The position numbers were made by a program, and so were the translations under genes. From NCBI GenBank assembly GCA_023228865.1, contig JALOAH010000068.1, positions 1 to 21,793 of the forward strand: 21,793 bases of DNA, in the 5' to 3' direction. This DNA is from Porticoccaceae bacterium (GTDB lineage: Bacteria; Pseudomonadota; Gammaproteobacteria; Pseudomonadales; Porticoccaceae). The notes below the pieces were generated by a model. The model searched no databases. It was not told the DNA's origin and worked only from the letters and a program-made list of their open reading frames with translations. Shown here piece after piece: positions 1 to 9,307 of the stretch (position 1 is its first letter; the number at the start of each line of letters is the position of its first letter).

Positions 1-229
1 AGGCGCGAGCAATGTGAAAACAGAGGCAATTGGCAATAATGTCGTCAAAGAGTTTTTCCCGGCGTTTTTCCGTCAGCGCCTTGGAATCGCCAAGACCGGC
101 AACAGGATTGTTGGGATCGAGAATAACCGCCGCTGTGACCACATCCCCGGCCAGGGGGCCGCGACCCACCTCATCAACACCGGCGACAAGCCCCGGCAGA
201 TGTTTATAGTCAAAGAGATCGCTGAACAT
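1..229 (-). CDS. rnhB: Ribonuclease HII, N-terminal part (cut by the left window edge)
   Basis: The enzyme cleaves the RNA strand of RNA-DNA hybrids and removes single ribonucleotides from DNA in the cytoplasm. Only the first 76 residues are in the window. They begin [20 protein letters not shown] and carry the family signature [10 protein letters not shown] at residues 19-28, which includes the first two acidic metal ligands (D19, E20). A second conserved stretch, [12 protein letters not shown], follows near residue 47. The ATG start lies inside the end of lpxB, an overlap of 20 nt, so translation is probably coupled to lpxB. The lpxB-rnhB order is the usual gammaproteobacterial one, with dnaE expected next, outside the window. 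Identification is firm; the remaining acidic ligands and the C-terminus cannot be seen. Confidence 0.95.
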   Translation of the reverse strand, partial: MFSDLFDYKHLPGLVAGVDEVGRGPLAGDVVTAAVILDPNNPVAGLGDSKALTEKRREKLFDDIIANCLCFHIARA

Positions 230-1409
230 GCTGAGAGCGCTTATTAATCATTTCCGCCAGCACCCTGGCGGCGGTGGCACTGGCACCCAGACTCAGGGAC
301 TGGTGCAGTTCGGCAAAGGTGGTTTCGAGAAAACGGCGTTTCTCCCGGTCGAACAACACGGCTCTGGTTTCTGTGACCAAATTGGCGACGCTGGCCTGAT
401 CCTGAATCAGCTCCGCAACCAGAGGTTTGCCCGCCACCAGATTGGGCAGGGAAATATAGGGAGTTTTCACCAGTTTTGAGGCCAGCCAGTAGGAAGCGCC
501 ACCGAGACGGTAGGCCACCACCATGGGTTTTTTCAGCAGCATGGCTTCAAGGGCGGTGGTTCCCGATGTCAATAAAACCGCATCGCTGGCCGCCATCACC
601 CTATGGGAGTTACCACTTACCAGGGTCACCGGCAGATCGGCATACTGTTGGAGAAGCTGGCTGATTTCACTGTGCCGGGCGCTGTTGGCGGAGGGAATCA
701 CAAACTTGAGTTGCGGTGTTTCCCGGTGCAATTGCCGGGCAGCCTGGAGAAACAGATCCCCCATCAGGGCAACTTCCGAGCCACGACTGCCGGGCATAAT
801 GGCAAGCAGAGGCGCCGTAGAATCCAGCCCCAGGCTGACCCGCGCCGCAACCTTGTCGGCCTCAAGATCAGCGCCACCAGATGTCATATCCGTCAAGGGA
901 ATGCGATCTGCCAGCGGGTGGCCGACAAAGGCAACCGGCACCTGATGCTGGCGATAGAAGTCGCTTTCAAAGGGCAGCAGGGTGAGCATGCAATCGACGG
1001 CGCGGGCTATTTTTTTCACCCGCCCCTGCCGCCACGCCCACACCGAAGGGCTGACGTAGTGGGCGGTCAGTACACCCTGGCGGCGCAGCTTCAGTTCAAG
1101 CCCCAGATTAAAATCCGGCGAATCTATACCTACCACCAGATCGGCGCCCCAGGCGAGAAAATGGCGATAGAGGGTTTTGCGAATGTAGAGAAGCTCCGGC
1201 AGTCGTTTCAAGGGCTCGACAAACCCCATCACCGAGAGACGATCCATGGGAAACAGGGAATGGAGGCCGGCGGCAATCATGGTTTCACCGCCCATGCCCT
1301 GAAATTCGGCAGCGGGGAAATGCTCACGCAAACACTGAATGAGTTCGCCGCCGAGCAGGTCGCCAGAGACTTCTCCGGCAACCATGCCAATCTTCAGAGG
1401 TTTAACCAC
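210..1409 (-). CDS. lpxB: Lipid-A-disaccharide synthase LpxB
   Basis: LpxB is a GT19-family peripheral inner-membrane glycosyltransferase. It joins UDP-2,3-diacylglucosamine and lipid X to make the lipid A disaccharide. The 399 residues (E. coli has 382) show the N-terminal [10 protein letters not shown] loop at about residues 11-20, SPSVWAWR near 120, the FVGHPLAD segment near 160, and MPGSRGSEV near 205. The start is GTG at 1409. It is supported by a strong ribosome site, GGAGGG at 1416-1421, six bases upstream. lpxA ends 30 bases before it and rnhB begins inside its last codons. Nothing needed for function appears to be missing. Confidence 0.97.
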   Translation of the reverse strand: MVKPLKIGMVAGEVSGDLLGGELIQCLREHFPAAEFQGMGGETMIAAGLHSLFPMDRLSVMGFVEPLKRLPELLYIRKTLYRHFLAWGADLVVGIDSPDFNLGLELKLRRQGVLTAHYVSPSVWAWRQGRVKKIARAVDCMLTLLPFESDFYRQHQVPVAFVGHPLADRIPLTDMTSGGADLEADKVAARVSLGLDSTAPLLAIMPGSRGSEVALMGDLFLQAARQLHRETPQLKFVIPSANSARHSEISQLLQQYADLPVTLVSGNSHRVMAASDAVLLTSGTTALEAMLLKKPMVVAYRLGGASYWLASKLVKTPYISLPNLVAGKPLVAELIQDQASVANLVTETRAVLFDREKRRFLETTFAELHQSLSLGASATAARVLAEMINKRSQHVQRSL

Positions 1410-1415
1410 GGGCGA

Positions 1416-1421
1416 CCCTCC
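1416..1421 (-). promoter_or_regulatory. Ribosome binding site setting the GTG start of lpxB
   Basis: GGAGGG lies six bases upstream of the GTG at 1409. It is the strongest Shine-Dalgarno match in the lpx part of the cluster and supports GTG as the start; the next in-frame ATG (residue 9) would cut into the first beta strand. Confidence 0.7.
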
Positions 1422-1439
1422 AGAAACAGCCCATCGGGG

Positions 1440-2210
1440 TCAGCGCACAATACCCCGGGAAGAATTGCGCAGAAAGTCCGCCAAAGGCTGAATGACTTCG
1501 ACCTGATCCGTCATGGCATCGAGCTCGGCAATGGCTTCTTCCAGCTTGAGGCCGCGGCGATAAATGATTTTATAGGCCTGATTGATAGCCGCAATCTGCT
1601 GGCGACTGAAATCCCGGCGCTTGAGCCCTTCCGCATTGATGGTTCTGGCTTCTGCGGGGCTGCCCATGGCCATCACATAGGGCGGCAAGTCGTGGGTGAG
1701 AAAGGTGCCGGCGCCGGCAAAGGCATGGGCGCCAATACTGACAAACTGGTGCACCAGCACATAGCCCGATAATATGGCCCAATCCCCCATCACCACATGA
1801 CCGGCGAGAGAGGCATTGTTGACCAAAATACAGTTGCTACCCACAACACAATCGTGGCCGATGTGCACATAGGCCATCAACAGATTGTTGTCGCCAATTC
1901 GAGTCTCAGCCCTGTCCTGCACCGTGCCGCGGTGAATGGTGACGCCTTCGCGAATGGTGTTGTTATCACCGATAATGAGACGGGTCGGCTCACCCTTGTA
2001 TTTAAGATCTGGAGTATCTTCACCGATGGTGGAAAACTGGAAAATCCGGTTATTTTTACCAATTCGCGCCGGTCCCTTGACGACAACGTGGGAATTGATA
2101 ACGGTATTATCGCCTACTTCAACGTTAGCACCGACCATGGTCCATGGTCCTATACTGACGTTTTCACCGATAACCGCACTAGGATCAATAATCGCGCGAG
2201 GGTCGATCAA
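1440..2210 (-). CDS. lpxA: UDP-N-acetylglucosamine acyltransferase LpxA
   Basis: LpxA is a cytoplasmic trimer that transfers a 3-hydroxyacyl chain from acyl carrier protein to UDP-GlcNAc, the first step of lipid A synthesis. The 256 residues (E. coli 262) are mostly left-handed beta-helix hexapeptide repeats. H116 and the catalytic H119, in the segment VHIGHDC, match E. coli H122 and H125. The C-terminal helical part begins near RRDFS. The residue aligned with E. coli G173, which limits acyl chain length, is A167. The start must be TTG at 2210: an in-frame TAG lies seven codons upstream with no ATG or GTG between them, and the protein beginning MIDPRAIIDP matches the family N-terminus. fabZ ends 26 bases upstream. 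Confidence 0.97.
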   Translation of the reverse strand: MIDPRAIIDPSAVIGENVSIGPWTMVGANVEVGDNTVINSHVVVKGPARIGKNNRIFQFSTIGEDTPDLKYKGEPTRLIIGDNNTIREGVTIHRGTVQDRAETRIGDNNLLMAYVHIGHDCVVGSNCILVNNASLAGHVVMGDWAILSGYVLVHQFVSIGAHAFAGAGTFLTHDLPPYVMAMGSPAEARTINAEGLKRRDFSRQQIAAINQAYKIIYRRGLKLEEAIAELDAMTDQVEVIQPLADFLRNSSRGIVR

Positions 2211-2218
2211 CTGCCTTT

Positions 2219-2223
2219 CTCCT
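2219..2223 (-). promoter_or_regulatory. Ribosome binding site of the TTG-initiated lpxA
   Basis: AGGAG lies eight bases upstream of the TTG at 2210, in the short fabZ-lpxA gap. Together with the in-frame TAG at 2229-2231 it fixes the unusual start codon. Confidence 0.7.
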
Positions 2224-2236
2224 GTGTTCTAAAGCC

Positions 2237-2674
2237 TTAATCCAACTCCTGGAGGGCACAAAGCAAGCGGGCTTCACAGGCCAGATTGCCATCAACGGTG
2301 GCCTTGCAGTTAAAGCGCCAGATATTGCGTTTCACTGAATCTATGTTCGCCTCCAGACTGAGGCGATCACCGGGGACAACCTGGCGCTTGAAACGCACGC
2401 CGTCGACACCGGCAAAAAGGTAGAGGGTCTTTTCGTTGGGGCGCTTGTTTACGGTGGCAAAACCGAGAATTCCCGCCGCCTGAGCCATGGCCTCAATGAT
2501 CATCACACCAGGAAAAATGGGGGCGTGGGGAAAGTGGCCATTAAACACCTCTTCATTGGCGGTGATGTTTTTATAGGCGAGGATATGGCTGCCCGGCTCC
2601 AGCTCAAGAACGCGATCCACCAGCAAGAATGGATAGCGATGGGGTAGAAACTCTTTGATTTCATTGATTTCCAT
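2237..2674 (-). CDS. fabZ: 3-hydroxyacyl-ACP dehydratase FabZ
   Basis: FabZ dehydrates 3-hydroxyacyl-ACP to trans-2-enoyl-ACP in fatty-acid elongation. It competes with LpxA and LpxD for the same hydroxyacyl substrates, which explains its place between their genes. The 145 residues form one hot-dog fold. The active-site segment [12 protein letters not shown] carries the catalytic H47, and E61 follows in IIEAMAQA. The N-terminal [13 protein letters not shown] block at about residues 10-22 is also characteristic. The ATG has a modest AAAGG ribosome site seven bases upstream. It is separated from lpxD by 32 bases. Confidence 0.97.
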   Translation of the reverse strand: MEINEIKEFLPHRYPFLLVDRVLELEPGSHILAYKNITANEEVFNGHFPHAPIFPGVMIIEAMAQAAGILGFATVNKRPNEKTLYLFAGVDGVRFKRQVVPGDRLSLEANIDSVKRNIWRFNCKATVDGNLACEARLLCALQELD

Positions 2675-2706
2675 GAATAGCCTTTAACAATCTTGCTGAT
2701 AATGGT

Positions 2707-3735
2707 TCACTCTTTATCCTGCTTCCCTTTTTCGAGGGAAGACAGCCTTTTTGCTATCGAATCCAACTGGCCAAAACGAATAGCATTTTTTTTCCAACGG
2801 GCGCTGTCCGCAAACGGTGTTCCCGATGAATAGACGCCCGGCTCAGTGATCGATTTGGTAATCATGGTTCGACCCGTTACGGTAACACCATCACAAAGCT
2901 CAATATGCCCCACCAGGCCTGCGCCACCGGCAAGAACACAATTTTTGCCAATGCGGGTACTGCCGGAAATAGCAGAGCAACCGGCGAGGGCGCTATTATC
3001 ACCGACCCGCACGTTATGGGCAATTTGTACCAGATTGTCGATAATCACACCGTTGCCGATGACCGTGTTGCCCAGAGCGCCGCGATCGATGGTGGTGTTG
3101 GCACCAATTTCCACATTGTCGCCGATCTCCACCGCGCCGAGCTGGTGAATTTTCAGCCAGCTGCCCGCCTCGCTGGCAAAACCAAAACCATCGGAACCTA
3201 TAACAGCGCCGCTGTGAACAATCACATTGCGCCCCAGGGAAACCCCGTGATAGAGGGTGACATTGGCGTGGAGATAACTGTGGTCGCCAACCATCGCGTC
3301 TCTGCCGATAAAAGTGCCCGCCCCCACATGCACATGGTCGCCGATAACGACACCCTCTTCGATAACCACATGCGCAGCAATGCAGGCGGAACTGGCAACC
3401 TGAGCGCTGGCGGCAATCACCGCACTGGCGTGAACCCCAGGCGTTATTTGGTAGTGGCGGTCAAAAAGCGCGCTCAGGCGCGCGTAGGCCACATAGGGGT
3501 TGGCGGCAAGCAGTACATTGCCGTCAAAATTGTCGGCATGGCGCTCATTGACGATGACAGCGCTCGCCCCGGTGGAGGACAAATAGCGGCTATAGGCGGA
3601 GCTGGCAAGAAATGCCAGCTCGCCCTCGCCGGCATCCTGCAGGGTGTTAAGCCTGTGAATCCGGCAGAGAGGGTCTCCCCGCAATGCCACACCCAAGTGG
3701 TCTGCCAGTGACTGCAGGGTATAGCCTGTACTCAT
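2707..3735 (-). CDS. lpxD: UDP-3-O-(3-hydroxyacyl)glucosamine N-acyltransferase LpxD
   Basis: LpxD adds the second, N-linked 3-hydroxyacyl chain in lipid A synthesis. The 342 residues (E. coli 341) comprise an N-terminal uridine-binding domain (about 1-100), a long hexapeptide-repeat beta-helix (about 100-300) and a C-terminal helix ending in a lysine-rich tail. The catalytic histidine is H240, in NLVQIAHNV (E. coli H239). The TEPGVYSSG segment near residue 300 is also conserved. I start at the ATG at 3735, not the TTG two bases earlier in reading order (3738), because the family begins at this methionine. There is no clear Shine-Dalgarno site. The start lies seven bases after the skp stop codon, so coupling to skp is likely. 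Confidence 0.96.
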   Translation of the reverse strand: MSTGYTLQSLADHLGVALRGDPLCRIHRLNTLQDAGEGELAFLASSAYSRYLSSTGASAVIVNERHADNFDGNVLLAANPYVAYARLSALFDRHYQITPGVHASAVIAASAQVASSACIAAHVVIEEGVVIGDHVHVGAGTFIGRDAMVGDHSYLHANVTLYHGVSLGRNVIVHSGAVIGSDGFGFASEAGSWLKIHQLGAVEIGDNVEIGANTTIDRGALGNTVIGNGVIIDNLVQIAHNVRVGDNSALAGCSAISGSTRIGKNCVLAGGAGLVGHIELCDGVTVTGRTMITKSITEPGVYSSGTPFADSARWKKNAIRFGQLDSIAKRLSSLEKGKQDKE

Positions 3736-3742
3736 CAACTAA

Positions 3743-4255
3743 TTACTTTGTTTTGCTGTTCAAGCGTTCAGTGAGCTTGGCCGTGATATTGATTTCAGGC
3801 TTGGCGGTAATAACGGCATCGGCTCTCAACAACACTGTAATGCCCTCCTGCTCCACCAGTTCCTGCAAGGCTTCCTGAGCCTTGGGCTGCAACTCGCGAA
3901 TGATGCGATTCTGCAGGCCTCTGACTTCTGACTCCAGCTTGCGCGCGGTCAATTCAATGTCGGCACGGAAATATTCCATTTTTTTCTGAAATTCAGTCTT
4001 CTGCTCTTCTGACCAGGTCATGCTCTTGGCCTCAGCGTCTTTTTGCAGAGCCTTTATATCCGCCGCCGTGCTGTCATACCTGGCCTGCAAGGCCGCATAT
4101 TCGGACTGCGACTGCAACTCTTTCTGGCGCTGCTGGGCAATATCGGAGCCGAAAATGGCCGCACCGAGATCCACCACAGCAATCTTGTCTGCTGCAAATA
4201 CCGCTGTACTTAACAATGTTGCCACCAGCATTAAAGTGACTTTCAGTTTACTCAC
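3743..4255 (-). CDS. skp: Periplasmic chaperone Skp/OmpH
   Basis: Skp is a trimeric periplasmic holdase that carries unfolded outer-membrane proteins to the BAM complex, encoded by the gene before it. The 170 residues start with a signal peptide: two lysines, a hydrophobic stretch, then cleavage after AVFA at about residue 21. The mature part begins ADKIAVVDLG. A long charged helical section rich in K, E and Q (about residues 40-125) would form the coiled-coil tentacles. The start is GTG at 4255, with GGAG at 4263-4266 seven bases upstream. Beginning at M9 instead would remove the positive end of the signal peptide. Sequence identity in this family is low, but context and architecture are clear. 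Confidence 0.93.
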   Translation of the reverse strand: MSKLKVTLMLVATLLSTAVFAADKIAVVDLGAAIFGSDIAQQRQKELQSQSEYAALQARYDSTAADIKALQKDAEAKSMTWSEEQKTEFQKKMEYFRADIELTARKLESEVRGLQNRIIRELQPKAQEALQELVEQEGITVLLRADAVITAKPEINITAKLTERLNSKTK

Positions 4256-4294
4256 ACAATTTCTCCGTTGGTTTTGGGGGTTAAATAAGAATTA

Positions 4295-6670
4295 TTAGAA
4301 CGTCTGTCCCAGCGAGAACTGGAAAAACTCGGTGTCATCTTCGTCGCTGCTATTGAGCGCCTTGCCCAAGCTCACCGTAATGGGGCCGAAACCACTCAGC
4401 CAGGTGGCGCCAATACCGGTTGAGTAACGCAGTTCACCGGCGTCAGGCTCAAAGCAGTTTAGCTGGGTGTCGCCGCAATCGGTGTCAAAGACGTTACCGG
4501 CGTCAAAAAACAAAGAAGCCTGAACGGAGCGCTGATCTTTGAGAAACGGCAGAGGAAAGATAATCTCCGCCCCCATTTCCACCAGGATATTACCGCCGAA
4601 AGGATCTGGATCATCGACATCGATCAACTCACAATCCGGGTTGTCTTCAGGCCGGGCGCCAGTGCTGCAAATTTTTGCTGGCGTGTCCTGGGGACCGAGG
4701 GTATTGCGCTTGAAGCCGCGCACAGAACCAAAACCACCGCCGTAGAAATTCTTGAAAAATGGCAGGCGGTCGAGGTCGCCATAGGCATCACCATAGCCGA
4801 GATCGGAGCGCAATCTCAGGGTGAGGCTATTGGTCAGCGGCTGGTAATACTGTCCGGAATAAGACAATTTGTAGTATTCGGCATCACTGCCGGGCACAGT
4901 GACTTCCAGACCCAGTCTTTGCGAATGGCCGCGGGTGGCGAAAACGCCCCTGTTGAGGGTCGACTTCACCAAGTTGACACTGAAGGAGAACATATCGTAC
5001 TGATCGCCATTGGTGTTGACGAAATCCTCGATTTCCAGGGACGTAAAGGAACCGAGATCAATACTTAGGTTCTCATAGTTAAGACCAAAGCCGAGGCTGG
5101 CGGTCTCCGACAGCGGGTAGCCAAAATTGACCCCGGTGCCAAAGCTGTCGGTGGTGTAGTTGGCCAGGTTGAATTCGCCGTAATCCGTGGCTCTGTAGAA
5201 CACGTTGAAACCGGCACTGACGCCATCGGTGGTGAAATAGGGGTCGGTAAAAGAAAACTGGACGTTGGTCTGGTAGGTACTGCGGTTGATACCAATGCCG
5301 ACCTTGTTGCCTGTGCCGAGAAAATTGTTTTCCTGCAGGTTGCCGCCGAGGACAAGACCGTAACCCTGGGCAAAGCCGACGCTGGCGCCAATGCTGCCGG
5401 ACGGCTGTTCTTCTACGGTATAGACGACATCCAGCTGATCGCCGGTGCCCGGAACCTCCTTGGTTTCAACCTGTACTTCCTTGAAGAAGCCCAGGCGTTC
5501 AAGCCTGACCTTTGAATGTTCAATGAGGGCGGTGGAGGCAGCGCCACTTTCCATTTGGCGCATTTCCCGGCGCAAGACTTCGTCGGAGGTTTTGGAGTTG
5601 CCGCGAAACTCAATGCGGCGAACATAGGCGCGCTTGCCCGGATTGACGAAGAAGGTGATTTTGGCGGTTTTATCGTCCTCGTTGACTTCCGGATAGCCTT
5701 TGACATCGGCAAAGGCGTAACCATCGTTACCCAGGCGCTGGGTAATCAGTTCCGAAGAGCTGGTCATTTGTTGCTGGGAGAAGCGCTCGCCCTCTTTCAG
5801 GGTAATGTAACGGCGCACTTCCTCTTCGGGAACGATAAGTTCACCGGCGAGGTCAATCTTGCCGACGGTATAGACGTCGCCCTCGGTGATATTGACGGAA
5901 ATAAACACCGACTGTTTGTCGGGGCTGACGGAAACCTGGGTCGAGTTAATGCCAAACTGCAGGTAGCCGCGATCCAGGTACCAGGACTCAAGACGCTCGA
6001 GGTCGCCACTGAGCTTTTCCCTAGCGTACTTGTCATTGCCGCTGATCCACGAAAACCATCCGGTGGTTCTCAGTTCAAATTCGTCGAGGAGATCCTCTTC
6101 GTCGAAATCCCTGTTGCCGACAATGTTGATCATCTTGATCTTGGCGACATCCCCTTCCTTGACGTTGACATTAATGGCAACCCGGTTGCGGGGCAGATCC
6201 TGAACTTCGGTATCGACAATAGCGCCATAGCGACCCTGGCTGACATACTGGCGCTGAAGTTCCTGAATCATGCCTTCGAGAATGGCCTGGCGGAAAATCT
6301 GGCCTTCGGCAAGGCCGTTTTCTTTGAGCGCCTTCATCAGGTCTTCAGTTTTAATGGCTTTATTGCCCTCGAAATTGATCTCTGAAACTGCAGGTCGCTC
6401 TTCGACCACCAGAATGAGCACTCCGCCATCCCGGGCTATTTTGATGTCGCTGAAGTAGCCGGTTTGAAACAGCGATCGGGTTATGTCCTTGATGCTGTTT
6501 TCATCAATAAGATCCCCTGCCTTGTAGGGCATGGCGGAAAAAATTGTGCCGGCACTCACCCTTTGCAGCCCCTCGAGACGAATATCCTCGATCACAAACA
6601 CATCGGCAATCACCGGCGTGACCAGCAGGGAAAGGAGTAAAGCCAAAAAAACACGCTTCATATACATCAT
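4295..6670 (-). CDS. bamA: Outer-membrane protein assembly factor BamA
   Basis: BamA is the essential Omp85 core of the BAM complex and inserts beta-barrel proteins into the outer membrane. The 791 residues (E. coli 810) have a signal peptide ending near PVIA, five POTRA domains (about 24-425), then a 16-strand barrel ending in Phe, as outer-membrane proteins do (last residues LGQTF). The diagnostic VRGF motif of loop 6 is at 650-653. Two cysteine pairs lie in predicted extracellular loops: C668/C680, comparable to the loop-6 pair in E. coli, and C732/C739, an extra pair. The first two codons are both ATG and a third ATG is codon 4 (MMYMKRV). The exact start is uncertain by up to three residues, and the ribosome site (GAAGA) is weak. 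It lies between rseP (45 bases) and skp (39 bases). Confidence 0.97.
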   Translation of the reverse strand: MMYMKRVFLALLLSLLVTPVIADVFVIEDIRLEGLQRVSAGTIFSAMPYKAGDLIDENSIKDITRSLFQTGYFSDIKIARDGGVLILVVEERPAVSEINFEGNKAIKTEDLMKALKENGLAEGQIFRQAILEGMIQELQRQYVSQGRYGAIVDTEVQDLPRNRVAINVNVKEGDVAKIKMINIVGNRDFDEEDLLDEFELRTTGWFSWISGNDKYAREKLSGDLERLESWYLDRGYLQFGINSTQVSVSPDKQSVFISVNITEGDVYTVGKIDLAGELIVPEEEVRRYITLKEGERFSQQQMTSSSELITQRLGNDGYAFADVKGYPEVNEDDKTAKITFFVNPGKRAYVRRIEFRGNSKTSDEVLRREMRQMESGAASTALIEHSKVRLERLGFFKEVQVETKEVPGTGDQLDVVYTVEEQPSGSIGASVGFAQGYGLVLGGNLQENNFLGTGNKVGIGINRSTYQTNVQFSFTDPYFTTDGVSAGFNVFYRATDYGEFNLANYTTDSFGTGVNFGYPLSETASLGFGLNYENLSIDLGSFTSLEIEDFVNTNGDQYDMFSFSVNLVKSTLNRGVFATRGHSQRLGLEVTVPGSDAEYYKLSYSGQYYQPLTNSLTLRLRSDLGYGDAYGDLDRLPFFKNFYGGGFGSVRGFKRNTLGPQDTPAKICSTGARPEDNPDCELIDVDDPDPFGGNILVEMGAEIIFPLPFLKDQRSVQASLFFDAGNVFDTDCGDTQLNCFEPDAGELRYSTGIGATWLSGFGPITVSLGKALNSSDEDDTEFFQFSLGQTF

Positions 6671-6715
6671 TCTTCGTTGTTGTTGTCCATACAGCCAAGG
6701 AGCGTCCGCAGACGT

Positions 6716-8074
6716 TCAGAGCCTCATCACGTCATTGTATAGGGCGATAACCATCAAACCAACCACCAGGAACAGCCCCAGGCGGTACCCCGCCATCTGA
6801 ATTTTCTCTGAAACCGGGCTTCCCTTGACCGCCTCGACCATGTAATACATGAGGTGGCCACCATCGAGAACCGGAATCGGCAACAAATTGAGAACACCAA
6901 GGCTAACGCTGAGCAGTGCCAGAAAGCCCAGATAGGCGGTAAAGCCGTACTGGGCGGAAGCGCCAGCCACTTTAGCAATGGTTATGGGGCCACTCAAGTG
7001 TTTCGGCGAAATAATCCCGGTGACCATTTTTTTAATGGAATCCAGAACCATTTTGGTGGTCTTCCAGGTCTGGTGAAGAGCCTGGCCAAAGGCGCCGACA
7101 ACGCCGTAATCGGTTTTGCGCAGATAGGATTCGGGCCATTCGGGAATCACCACAGACATTCCCACCTGGCCAATCACAGAACCGTCGTCCTGGGTGACGC
7201 CTTTAGGGGTGATTTGAGTGGCAAACTTTTCACTGCCCCTGGCCACCTCAATGGCAATGGTTTCCCCTGGCCGGGCGCGCACGTACTCCACCCATTGCGC
7301 CCAGTCGGACACTTCAATGCCATCCATCGCCGTTATGCGGTCGCCACTGCGCAGGCCGGCCTCTGCGGCGGGTTCAGCATCCATCACCTGGTCGGCAACC
7401 GGCAGCACTTTCGGCGTATAGAGCTCAATGCCAATATCGCCAATCGGATCGGGGTTATCCGTATCCACCTGCCAGCCATTGAGTTCCGCCTCCAGGTCAT
7501 AGCTCAGATTCGAATCCTGATACTTGACCCGGAAGTTGATGGTGCCCTCTTCACCGAGACGCAGCACCAGCTGCTCTCCCAGAGTCTGGAGTGTTGGCGT
7601 AGGCTCGCCATCGACAGCAAGGATTTCCTGGCCTGGCTCGATTCCGGCTCTATCCGCAATCGAACCGGGGACAACCCTGTCGACGATGGGAGCCACGCCC
7701 TGAACACCGGCCATAAAAACAACCCAGTAAGCGATAACGGCAAGCAGGAAATTGGCGATGGGGCCGGCGCTGACAACAGCCATGCGCTGCCACACGGATT
7801 TATTATTGAAGGCATAGGGAATGTCCTGGGGATCGACATTGCCCTCGCGCTCATCCACCATCTTTACATAGCCACCGAGGGGCAGTACGGCGAGCACAAA
7901 CTCGGTGCCCTTGCGGTCATACCAGCGGGCAAAGGGCGTACCAAAACCGATGGAAAAACGCAGTACCTTGATACCGCAGCGGCGCGCCACCCAAAAATGG
8001 CCAAATTCGTGAATGGTTACCAGAACACCCAGTGCGACCAGGGTGAAGAACAGGGTTTTTACGATTTCTAACAC
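6716..8074 (-). CDS. rseP: Site-2 intramembrane zinc protease RseP
   Basis: RseP cleaves the anti-sigma factor RseA within the inner membrane to release sigma-E during envelope stress; it also trims leftover signal peptides. The 452 residues (E. coli 450) carry the zinc motif HEFGH at 22-26 in the first membrane helix and a second membrane helix near 98-122. Two periplasmic PDZ domains follow (about 127-200 and 222-300). The C-terminal zinc-ligand motif is [11 protein letters not shown], with D404. The start is GTG at 8074, with GGAGG ten bases upstream. It is forced, because the first internal methionine (residue 72) lies well past HEFGH. It overlaps the end of dxr by seven bases, so the two are probably translationally coupled. 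Confidence 0.97.
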   Translation of the reverse strand: MLEIVKTLFFTLVALGVLVTIHEFGHFWVARRCGIKVLRFSIGFGTPFARWYDRKGTEFVLAVLPLGGYVKMVDEREGNVDPQDIPYAFNNKSVWQRMAVVSAGPIANFLLAVIAYWVVFMAGVQGVAPIVDRVVPGSIADRAGIEPGQEILAVDGEPTPTLQTLGEQLVLRLGEEGTINFRVKYQDSNLSYDLEAELNGWQVDTDNPDPIGDIGIELYTPKVLPVADQVMDAEPAAEAGLRSGDRITAMDGIEVSDWAQWVEYVRARPGETIAIEVARGSEKFATQITPKGVTQDDGSVIGQVGMSVVIPEWPESYLRKTDYGVVGAFGQALHQTWKTTKMVLDSIKKMVTGIISPKHLSGPITIAKVAGASAQYGFTAYLGFLALLSVSLGVLNLLPIPVLDGGHLMYYMVEAVKGSPVSEKIQMAGYRLGLFLVVGLMVIALYNDVMRL

Positions 8075-9243
8075 GGACTTAAAACCTCCACCTGGCGCAT
8101 TGCCAACTCTCTGGCCAGTTTGTCGGATTGTTGGACTGCAGCCAAGTCGACGGGTTCACATCCCTGCCAGGAATCGAGAACGTCAGCCACCACAGTCGCA
8201 ATATGGGTAAAACCAATGCGGCCGCCAAGGAACGCCGCAACCGCAACCTCATTGGCCGCATTGAGCGCCGCCGGATAATCCTGGCCACTCCTGGCCGCCT
8301 GCTGCGCCAGTTCGAGACAGGGAAACCTGGCCAGATCCGGTGTTTCAAAGCTGAGCTGCGCCACTCGAACCAGATCCAGGGGGGCGACACCGGAGTCTAT
8401 CCGCTCCGGCCAGGCAAGGGCGTGGGCGATGGGCGTGCGCATGTCCGGATTGCCCAACTGCGCCAGCACAGAGCCATCCACATAGGCCACCAGGGAGTGG
8501 ACAATACTCTGGGGGTGGATGACCACCTCCACCGCATCCGCCGGCACATTGAAGAGCCAGCAGGCTTCAATCAGCTCCAGCCCCTTGTTCATCATGGTGG
8601 CGGAATCCACGGAAATTTTCTGACCCATCGCCCAGTTGGGGTGGGCGCAGGCCTGAGCCGGGGTCACGGTAGCCAGTGCCGCCAGCGCCGTGGTGCGAAA
8701 CGGCCCCCCGGACGCAGACAAGAGTATTTTACTGACGCCCGCAGCCCCGGGCTGTCGATAACCCGGCGGCAAACACTGGAAAATTGCGTTGTGCTCACTG
8801 TCGATGGGCAGCAATGTGGCGCCGTGGCGAGCTACAGCATCCATAAAAAGCCCGCCAGCCATCACCAGAGATTCCTTGTTGGCCAGCAACACCCGCTTGC
8901 CCTTTTCTGCGGCGGCCAGGGTTGGCAGCAACCCGGCGGCGCCGACAATGGCGGCCATCACTGTATCCACTTCGCTGTCGGCAGCCACATCCACCAGCGC
9001 CTGGGCACCCCAGAGCACGGTGGTATGTGGATCCAGTTGCTCCCGCAACAAGCTGGCGGCCTGCTCAGAACCGACCACCACATAGCGAGGCATAAAGCGG
9101 CGACACTGGCGTGCCAACACATCCACTCGGGAACGCCCCGTCAGGGCAAACACTTCATAGCGCTCCGGGTGGCGGGCAATAACGTCGAGGGTGCTCTCGC
9201 CGATGGAACCGGAAGAGCCCAGAATAGTGATTTTTTCACTCAT
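8068..9243 (-). CDS. dxr: 1-deoxy-D-xylulose 5-phosphate reductoisomerase
   Basis: Dxr (IspC) converts deoxyxylulose phosphate to 2-C-methyl-D-erythritol 4-phosphate with NADPH, the committed step of the MEP isoprenoid pathway. The 391 residues (E. coli 398) begin with the NADPH-binding loop GSSGSIG at 9-15. Metal-binding residues D148 and E150 are in LLPIDSEHN, and E223 is in [12 protein letters not shown] (E. coli D150, E152, E231). The ATG at 9243 has only a weak upstream ribosome site. A 64-base gap separates it from cdsA. Its product feeds undecaprenyl phosphate synthesis by UppS, encoded two genes upstream. The position between cdsA and rseP is the Pseudomonas-type arrangement. Confidence 0.97.
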   Translation of the reverse strand: MSEKITILGSSGSIGESTLDVIARHPERYEVFALTGRSRVDVLARQCRRFMPRYVVVGSEQAASLLREQLDPHTTVLWGAQALVDVAADSEVDTVMAAIVGAAGLLPTLAAAEKGKRVLLANKESLVMAGGLFMDAVARHGATLLPIDSEHNAIFQCLPPGYRQPGAAGVSKILLSASGGPFRTTALAALATVTPAQACAHPNWAMGQKISVDSATMMNKGLELIEACWLFNVPADAVEVVIHPQSIVHSLVAYVDGSVLAQLGNPDMRTPIAHALAWPERIDSGVAPLDLVRVAQLSFETPDLARFPCLELAQQAARSGQDYPAALNAANEVAVAAFLGGRIGFTHIATVVADVLDSWQGCEPVDLAAVQQSDKLARELAMRQVEVLSPC

Positions 9244-9307
9244 GGCTTTAGCATTCCGCCAATGGCAGAGCTTAGCGCGGTAGCGGCGATAATCGCGTCC
9301 GGCGCAA

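Noticed and set aside
603..1772. 389-codon open frame on the plus strand across lpxB and lpxA
   Set aside because: It lies antisense in exact codon register with lpxB. In that register only TTA, CTA or TCA codons in lpxB would give stops, and these are rare here. No ribosome site or family resemblance; histidine- and glycine-rich composition typical of antisense frames.
6671..6760. Possible sigma-E promoter upstream of bamA, as in E. coli
   Set aside because: I looked for a GGAAC-type -35 with a suitable -10 on the minus strand and found none in this stretch.
6854..8071. 405-codon plus-strand open frame opposite rseP
   Set aside because: Exact complementary register to rseP; explained by avoidance of TTA, CTA and TCA codons. 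No recognisable domain.
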